This document shows, piece after piece, positions 56,839 to 64,000 of a DNA stretch of 64,000 nt (positions within the stretch are counted from its first letter, which is position 1; the number at the start of each line of letters is the position of its first letter). The position numbers and the translations under genes are program-made. Location: the NCBI RefSeq assembly GCF_932294415.1, contig NC_065542.1, forward strand, positions 52,944,406 to 53,008,405. Reading direction: 5' to 3'. The notes under the pieces were generated by a model, which saw only the letters and a list, made by a program, of their open reading frames with translations, searched no databases and was not told the DNA's origin. This stretch comes from Quercus robur (Eukaryota; Streptophyta; Magnoliopsida; Fagales; Fagaceae).

Positions 56839-59800
56839 TGCCACCAAAACGTTTTCAGGCTTCTCAGAATGAGGAAGGAGTATCTATTTTATTGGTGGAG
56901 GCTGATCATCAGCCCCGCCAAAACCAATGAGTTGCTTAGCATGGAACTGTCGTGGGCTTGGGAACCTACGTATAGTGAGAGAGCTCGGGGAGATAGTACG
57001 GGCAAAAGATCCCTCTTTAGTGTTCTTAGCCGAGACACTAACAGATGAAGCAAGGCTAGAATTTGTTCAAGGTAGTTTAGGGTTTGATCATAGATGGGTG
57101 GTTCCGAGAGTGGGCAGAAGTGGTGGATTGGTTCTTTTTTGGAAGGCTTCGGTGAAACTAACGGTGGTGGGATCATGCAAAAACTATATTGATGCTTTTG
57201 TTGATAAAGGTGAAGAGAGTGAGTGGAGGATAATGGGGTTTTATGGTGAGCCAGAGACGGCTAACAGGATTGAGGCATGGAACAAACTTAGGTGTCTTAA
57301 TTCCCACCCAATTTGTCCATGGCTGTGTTTGGGCGACTTCAATGAAATTGTCAGACAAGATGAAAAGGTGGGGGGTGCTTTAAGGTCTCATAATCAAATG
57401 CAGCTTTTTAGAGACGTTTTGGATGAGTGCGGCTTTATGGACTTGGGATTTGTGGGTCCAAAGTTCACTTGGGCAAGACACTATGAAGACGGTAGCTCTA
57501 TTTGGGAAAGATTGGATAGAGGCTTGGCCACAAACAATTGGTTCCTTAAATTTTCGGGATCGAGGGTACATCACTTGCATTGTGATTCCTCCGATCACCA
57601 ACCCATCCTTGTTGTCTTTTCGGGTTTGGAACATCCTAAGAGGAAGAAACCATTTAGATTCGAGGAAATGTGGCTTTCTAATACCAGTTGTGAAGAGGTT
57701 GTCAAAGCCGCTTGGTATTGCACTAGTGGGGCCGAAGATGGGAGAGATGTTTTGAATAAAGTGGAGAAGTGTGGTAAGGATTTAAACTGGTGGAATAGGA
57801 ATGTTTTTGGAAATGTCTGAAGGGAGCTAGAGAAAGCTAAAAAAATGCTCATCAAGGCAGAAAGGGAGGCCATTCTCAGTGGTAATAATTTTCAAGTAAG
57901 GCATTTGAAGGCTGAAATTGAGGTTTTGCTTGATAGGAAAGCCATCATGTGGCAACAACGGTCCAGATTGTTATGGGCAAGGGAGGGGGATAGAAATACT
58001 AAGTACTTTCACAGTTGTGCGACAAGGAGGCATCGAAAAAATTTGATTGAGAGTATTAGAGATGATGATGGGGTGTGGAGAGTCCAACAAGAGAAGATAG
58101 GTGCAGTTTTAGTTGATTATTATAAGTCACTCTTTGCATCCACGGATCAAAGTGTGACTCCAAGTGTATTGGAATGTGTGCCAACAATGATTATGGATGA
58201 GATGAATGAAGTATTGTGCTGCAAGTTTGAAGAGAGTGAAGTGACCAAGGCGTTGAATCAAATGGCGCCTCTCAAAGCACCTGGACCAGATGGAATGCCT
58301 CCCCTTTTTTACCAGCATTTTTGGGGCACTGTTAGTCATGATGTCACCTCTTCCATTCTGATGTGGTTGAACTCAGGTACCTTACCCACTCCTTTAAATC
58401 ATACCTTTATAGCTCTTATACCAAAGGTTAATTCACCCGAATATGCAAATCAATTTCGCCCTATTAGCTTTGTAATGTGCTGTATAAAATTTTTTCCAAA
58501 GTTTTAGCCAACCGTTTAAAAAAGCTGCTTCCTTCCATTATTACAAAACACCAATCTGCTTTTACTAAAGATAGATTAATTTCTGATAATATTCTTGTGG
58601 CCTTTGAGACCTTACACTGCCTTCAAAAATATAATGCTGGTTCCCATGGGTATATGGCAGTTAAATTAGATATGAGTAAAGCTTATGATCGGGTTGATTG
58701 GGGTTTTCTTGAAGAGATTATGAGGAAGATGGGTTTTAATGAAAAATGGATAAATCTTATGATGGTGTGTGTGAAATCAGTTACGTACTCTGTTTTGGTG
58801 AATGGTGAACCGTGTGGTATGATCAAGCCCACAAGAGGAATAAGACAAGGAGACCCCCTTTCTCCTTTCCTATTCCTGTTGTGTACTGAGGGGTTAAATG
58901 GGATGATAAAGCAGGCTGAGAGGAGGGGTGATATCCATGGCTTTTCTCTATGCAGACGAGGTCCAAAACTAACACATCTGCTTTTTGCAGATGATAGTTT
59001 CCTTTTTTGCAGGGCAACTATGGAGGAGTGTGGAAAGGTTTTGGAAGTGCTGAATAAATATGAGGAAGCTTCAGGTCAAAAATTGAACAAGAGCAAAACC
59101 ACAATCTTTTTTAGTAAAGCAACAAATGTTGAAGCAAAGAGGGCTATCAAGGAGGCTTGGGGTGTGTCAGAAATAACGCATTATGAAAGATACTTGGGTC
59201 TCCCATCTTTTGTGGGTAAAGGAAAAAAGGCTAGTTTCAATTATATTAAAGAAAAGGTGTGGCGGAAACTCCAAGGGTGGGAAGGGAAGTTACTTTCTCA
59301 GGCGGGTAGAGAAGTGTTGATTAAGTCGGTTATCCAAGCTATTCCTACCTACACAATGGGGTGTTTCAAAATTCCTATTGGCTTATGTAATGAGATCGAG
59401 GGCCTAATCAAGAAGTTTTGGTGGGGTCAAAGAGGAGACCGAAGGAGGATTCATTGGGTTAAATGGGAAGATATGACAAGATCAAAAACAATAGGTGGAA
59501 TGGGTTTTCGAGAGCTTGCTTTGCACAATGATTCTCTCCTTGCAAAGCAAGCATGGCGTTTATTGCACAATACTGATTCACTATTTTACAAAGTTTTCAA
59601 AGCCCGATTTTTCCCTAACACTACTATTATGGAAGCCACAGATTCACGGATGGGCTCCTACGCTTGGAGGAGTATCCTTCATGGTAGAGAAGTTTTACAG
59701 AGGGGTGCTAGATGGCGGATTGGTAATGGGCAAAAGATTAAGATATGGCAGCACCATTGGCTGCCAAGGAAGCACCCACCTTATTTACCGGAGTGTCCAA

Positions 59801-61082
59801 TTCAAGACTTTGAGGATTCAACGGTAGATACACTCATTGATCCATTGAATAGGCAGTGGGTAGGGGAGCTGGTTGACGGTCTTTTCACAAGGGAGGATGC
59901 CGAGATGATTAAAAAAATTCCTTTAGGCCAAGCTTCAACCGAGGATACTCTGTTTTGGCCCCATTCAAGCAATGGTGTCTACAGCTGTAAATCCGGCTAC
60001 AGATTTCTAAAGGAGGAGGCAGCTACTCTGGGTGATGTTGCACAAGATCATCAAAACAGGGATAAGCACATTTGGAAGAGCATTTGGTCTATGCATACAC
60101 CACAAAAGGTGAAGACCATGCTGTGGAGGGCCTGCCGTGACGCTCTGCCAACAAAGCAAGCCTTAGTCCGTCGCAAAGTCATTGACGATCTAGTTTGTGA
60201 GCGTTGCTGCAACTCGACAGAAAATTCTTTACATGCTCTGTGGCGGTGTCCTGAGCTGGATCTGGTGTGTGCCAATTCGGAGTTATGGGGTTTCAAAAGT
60301 TCAGTGCAATTCCTGGACTTCAAAGAGCTATTGTCGTGGTTGATTCTGCAGAAAAAGGATGTTGAATTATTTGCAGCAACGGTATGGATGATCTGGAACC
60401 AGCGGAATAGAGTAAGACTTAATATACCAGCTGAAAGTCTTCACCAACTTGCCCATACCGCCAGGACGTGGCTACTGGAATTTCAAAGGAGGAATGTAGA
60501 TCATGCACCCCAGGTACAACAGGAAACACGACGGACCAGAAGCAGGTGGAAGCCTCCGAGGAGTGAGTTTTTGAAAATAAATTACGACAGCGCGATCTTT
60601 CCAAAAGAAAATAAATCAGGGATAGGTGTGGTGATAAGAGATGGAGATGGTGAAGTGATAGCTTCATGCTCGAAACTGTTGCATCAAGCCTATAGCAGTA
60701 GAGAGGTTGAGGCAATGGCGGCTGTTACAGCCCTTTCTTTGGCATCAGTCATAGGAGTTCAACAAGCTATCTTAGAAGGAGACTCACTGGAAGTTTTTAA
60801 GGCTCAAACGGATGATTCGGTCCCTTTAGCTCCATTTGGTTTATTCATAGATGAGGTGAAAAGTTTATCCTCACAATTTGTTAAATTACTTTATTCTCAT
60901 ACATTTAGAGAAGGTAATTCTTTAGCTCATGGTCTGGCTAGACATGCCATTGGCATACCAGATTTCCTAGTGTGGATGGAGGATGTTCCACCACATCTTT
61001 ATTCTGTAGTTCAAACCGATTTAAGAGGCGTTTTTTAATAAAAATTTCGATGTTTCCCCTAATAAAAAAAAAAAAAAAAAAA
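56839..61082 (+). mobile_element. 5'-truncated L1-type LINE inserted in P450 copy C promoter
   Basis: Starts inside the last ~30 codons of ORF1 (ending ADHQPRQNQ, stop 56928-56930), has ORF2 and a 19-20 base A tail at 61063-61082. Compared with copies A and B, about 28 bp of target (from ATATCATGC to AATTT) is missing and no target duplication is present. ORF1 and ORF2 overlap in ATGA, as in the other LINE. Confidence 0.9.
56927..61038 (+). pseudogene. LINE ORF2 with RNase H domain, two disruptions
   Basis: Endonuclease (SCLAWNCRGLG, LAETL, GDFNE, SDHQP), reverse transcriptase (VKLDMSKAYDRVDW, RGIRQGDPLSPFLF, LLFADDSFLF), zf-RVT (PQKVKTMLWRAC, CERCCNSTENSLHALWRCPE) and a C-terminal RNase H (INYDSAIF, SSREVEAMA, LEGDSLEV, REGNSLAHGLA). 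One in-frame TGA stands at 57818-57820. One base is missing near 58470, shifting the frame from 57845-58507 to 58477-61038. It is otherwise well preserved. The RNase H domain is absent from the LINE at 47326-52613. Confidence 0.93.
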
Positions 61083-61520
61083 CATTTGCACATGCTGAAT
61101 TGTGAAAGCATTTCTACATACCGTATTGTTTCATGCAAAGACTTTTCAATTGTCCGAGGATTTCCATTTTGACCAATTCCTTGCATGAGTACTAGTTTTG
61201 TTTTTTACTTGCCAACACTCATTGGTCACTATAATAAACCATCTATAAATAGTTATAAAAGTGATTATTTTGTGCAACCAATTCAACTTTCAAGCTACTA
61301 ATTGACATTCTTTCATTTGGTTCTCTCTTCTTTGTTCTCACCCTTAGAACCCACCAAATTTGAAATAAAAAGCTCCTAAGATTGAGGGAGATGATGGAAA
61401 TTATTTCTCATCTACTTGCAATTTCGGGAGTCTTGGTATTGGTGTCACTTTTATACAACCTTTGGAGGGTTAGAATTGTTAGTAACAAAAATAATGGTAT
61501 CTTACCCCCCAGAACCATCA

Positions 61521-61530
61521 GGTGCCTTAC
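61521..61530 (+). repeat. 10-bp target duplication of the MITE, left
   Basis: GGTGCCTTAC, repeated at 61966-61975; copy B has a single copy at this site, so this is a true target duplication. Confidence 0.93.
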
Positions 61531-61965
61531 GGACAAAATGGGCTTCTGCCCTTTTCAGGAAAATTAATTAGCCTTTTGCCCTTCTTCCCAAACTAAATAG
61601 GGAAATGCCCCTCTTTTGAAACTTGACTTTTTCAAAATCGAGTTAAAAAAAAAAAAATTCTGGAGCCCTATAGTGACGTTTTTAAGGACCTATAGTAACA
61701 TTTTAAGAACCTATAGTGGCGTTTTATAACTTGATATCCATGAAATCGAGTTATAGGCAATAACTCGATTTCATGGATATCAAGTTACAAAACACCACTA
61801 TAGGTCCTTAAAAACGTCACTATAGGTCCTTGAAAACGTCACTATAGGGCTTAACTCGATTTTGAAAAATCGAGTTTCAAAATATGGGCATTTCCCTATT
61901 TAGTTTGGGAAGAAGGGTAAAAGGCTAATTAATTTCCCTGAAAAGGGCAAAAGCCCATTTTGTCC
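61531..61965. mobile_element. Foldback MITE (435 bp), Mutator-like target duplication
   Basis: Ends GGACAAAATGGGCTT..AAGCCCATTTTGTCC. The inverted repeat runs almost the whole length, with the turn near 61752, so each arm is about 215 bp. Inside each arm a CCTATAGTGACGTTTTT unit is repeated three times. A 9-11 bp duplication is typical of Mutator-like elements; no coding capacity. A transcript would form a long hairpin. Confidence 0.88.
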
Positions 61966-62040
61966 GGTGCCTTACCAATCATAGGTCACATTCATAAATT
62001 TCTTGGCAAAATCCTGAACCATCAGGTGCCTTACCAATCT

Positions 62041-62816
62041 TATTCTACCTTTTTTAGAAATATTTATCTTTTTGAATTGTCAACATATTTGTTTAGATTC
62101 TATATGTTTTTTGGCAAAATCATAATTTAGTCATAAACTTTTAATTGTTATATTTGACTTTTTAAATTTTAGATTAATAGAAAAAGAGAGCTAAATAGTA
62201 TTTTGATTATGGATTTTGTAATTTTTGGACAAACAAATTATTCCTTTTAATCTGACCCAATAACAATTTAGTTCTACGAACTTTTCCATTCTTATTTTGA
62301 GCCCAACTAAATGCTTACAGTTTGATCCCAGAGTAAAAATGACATCATTAGGCATACTTTGGACAGAATCCTAACAATTTCACTTTTAACCCAAACCTTA
62401 AAAGGTAAAATGTGTCGCTCGAAAGTTTGTAAACTAAATTGTGGTCTGACCAAATTGTTAAAAGACAAATTATAATTTTCCCTTTTATTTTTCTTCCAAA
62501 AAAAAAAAAAAAAGGGTCGAGTTTCTTTTACTTTATTGACTAAAGTCTAAACATCAAGTCCGAGGAGGGCATGCATATTTGGGAATTACGTTTATATCAA
62601 TGACCGGTCTTTTTTTTTTAGTAGCACAACTAGGATTTTAATGATTAAAGAAAAGTAAGTAGCACAATTAGGACTTTTTTTTTTTTTTTTTTTGATAAGA
62701 CACAACTAGGATTTTAATTCAGGGGAAAGATTAAAAGAAAATGTTGACAAGTTATTAATTTTGAACTTATCAAAAAATAAATAAAAATATAATTTTGAAA
62801 ATATAAACTAATATAA
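62041..62816. other. AT-rich spacer after the P450 copy C break
   Basis: No gene seen. T tracts at 62610-62618 and 62676-62692. Confidence 0.6.
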
Positions 62817-63117
62817 TTAACAAAAAATTAAACAAAATTTTTTATGATATAACATATAAGAAGAATAAATTGTAATTTGAAAATATCCCTTGCTGCGAGT
62901 AATAGGTGGAGTCAAGGCCATCACCTCAATAGACGGAGTTGGGGAAGACGAAATAATCTGAACAGGCGAAGAAACCGCTGCCTTGCCTTTCTCATCGTGC
63001 AATTTTCGCCTCTTCAGGTCTGAAGTGAGTTGAGAAAGGGGTTCATTCTTCATCCCCCTAATACGTGCGTACTTTTACTATACCGCATGGCCATCTCTAC
63101 ACGCGCACACACACACA

Positions 63118-63166
<49 letters not shown>

Positions 63167-63991
63167 AGAAGAAGAAAAAAGTGTGTAAGTTAAAGAGAAA
63201 GAAAAAGACAGGAAGCAACAAATACAAGACGACTCAATTTTTTCTTCTCAACGGATCTTTTCCAAGACGTATTCAGAAGGCTCGAGTCCCAGGAAAAAGG
63301 CGAACAAATGACAAGGATTGATCAGGTCATCAAAATCCTCGATCTTTCGAGCAAAGGCAAGGGTAACCTGGATCCGTCCATAATTTGGACCCTCCAAGTC
63401 TAGACGATCAAAAATTGCAAAACAAGAAGGTAAAGCAAGTTGTAAAAGCACAAATTAGGAGAGGAAATTAAGAAAGCAACAAAAAGTACGCACCAAGGGG
63501 TGGAACTTCCCATTTTCGCAATAACCTCGAGACTTTACCCCAAAGGTCATCGGACATGGTTTCACAGCCAGTTCTAGAGATAAAAAAGTATCATGATTTC
63601 TAGTCACAAAAAGAAGAAGGATACCCAGAATTAACCCTAGACTTCTTATCCTAGGGTAGAAGTTCAAAATACCCATAGTGGGTAGAGGGTTTCAAACGAT
63701 ACAAATGTAAAAACTTGTTTAGGGTTATCATAACCCCTTCACAAGCTGACATCCAAATCGACATACAACTCATAATCATCCTCTAGGCATTGGGGACAAG
63801 ATGAAATTTGCAAATGAAAGAGAAGTTTCATAAAAAAAAAAAGGATGAAGGGGAAAATGAAGACTGCACAGAAAGGTGGCCTCATAAAAACACACCTTGC
63901 CATGGGAAAAAGTGCAGGCCTTTTCGCTAGGACAACGTAAACAGAGGATAGTACCTTTGGGGAACTGAAACCTTTTTCTCAAACTCTTCAA
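62817..63991 (-). pseudogene. Decayed antisense-type transposon gene (gypsy-type domain)
   Basis: Order on the minus strand: 63991-63776 (RFQFPKGTILCL, VCFYEATFLCSLHFPLHPFF), typical of the start of the putative gypsy-type transposon domain; then about 63560-63494 (ETMSDDLWGKVSRLLRKWEVPPL), spliced by a 94-bp intron 63400-63493 (GTGCGT..CTAG) to 63399-63248 (DLEGPNYGRIQVTLAFARKIEDFDDL, LGLEPSEYVLEKIR, stop). A Lys/Arg- and Ser-rich piece at 63053-62880 (LKRRKLHDEKGKAAVSSP) may be a later exon. It is the same kind of gene as at 1040-3506 but a different copy. No LTR is visible nearby. Confidence 0.45.
63101..63163. repeat. AC microsatellite and A tract
   Basis: About 15 AC units (63101-63131) followed directly by about 32 A and then GAAGAAG. 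Simple sequence. Confidence 0.9.
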
Positions 63992-64000
63992 ATGCTTTTC

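Larger units (their letters stand above)
54480..62014 (+). repeat. P450 region copy C (interrupted by LINE and MITE)
   Basis: Homologous to copy A from its start and to copy B from 55520. It is split by the LINE at 56839-61082, resumes with the proximal promoter (TATA box 61244-61252) and the P450 start, and ends abruptly at 62014. Between 54470 and 56838 there is no gene, only this duplicated upstream DNA. Confidence 0.88.
61391..62014 (+). pseudogene. P450 copy C, 5' exon fragment broken by a MITE
   Basis: ATG at 61391, nearly identical to copy B for the first 46 codons. An extra C in the C run near 61507-61512 shifts the frame. A 435-bp MITE follows at 61531, and homology resumes at 61966 and ends at 62014 (GGCAAAATCC). 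The next 26 bases (62015-62040) repeat the nearby P450 segment GAACCATCAGGTGCCTTACC, then unrelated sequence follows. The second exon is absent. Confidence 0.9.

Overview
This is plant nuclear DNA. Evidence: GT..AG introns in a cytochrome P450 gene, AT-rich spacers, Ty1/Copia and Gypsy LTR retrotransposons, L1-type LINEs with plant domain order, a CACTA transposase gene, a foldback MITE and a plastid 23S rRNA insertion. Sequence style suggests a woody eudicot (Fagales-like families come to mind), but that is recollection, not proof. Most of the window is mobile DNA. The only host gene that looks intact is one P450 of CYP82 type.

Layout. 1-4703: right part of a large Gypsy-type element, with an 80/81-bp tandem array, a spliced gene antisense to the inferred element direction, and a 727-bp LTR. 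5331-14924: a complete minus-strand Sirevirus-type Copia element (element I) with target duplication AATTG. Its pol is open, gag is almost gone, and an extra ORF lies downstream of pol. 16208-21072: decayed CACTA element. 24531-25611: solo Sirevirus LTR (target duplication TGAGC). 26150-33750: second minus-strand Sirevirus (element II; target duplication AATTA) that keeps a decayed gag and the extra ORF but has lost pol. 34475-62014: three copies (A, B, C) of a CYP82-type P450 region. Copy A is cut after about ten codons by a third Sirevirus LTR. Copy B (42527-44850) is intact. Copy C carries a LINE in its promoter and a MITE in its first exon, and is then broken off. Between B and C lie a solo LTR 136 bp after the B stop codon (target duplication AATTT), a full-length L1 with both ORFs open and a 15-bp target duplication, and an AACCG-rich repeat enclosing 0.4 kb of plastid 23S rRNA. 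62817-63991 holds another decayed minus-strand gene of the kind seen at 1-4000.

Main observation. In both Sirevirus elements the extra (envelope-like) ORF seems to be its own transcription unit. A cluster of short CpG motifs lies upstream, followed by a CT-rich leader, a good splice donor, an intron of 385-484 bp, a good acceptor, and the ATG 7-8 bases later. The CpG motifs are those found just upstream of the TATA box in the same element's LTR, and they differ between the two families (TCGCGA type in I, GTCGAG type in II). An LTR enhancer module may thus have been copied inside the element to drive a separate promoter. This rests on reading the sequence; transcript data would decide it.
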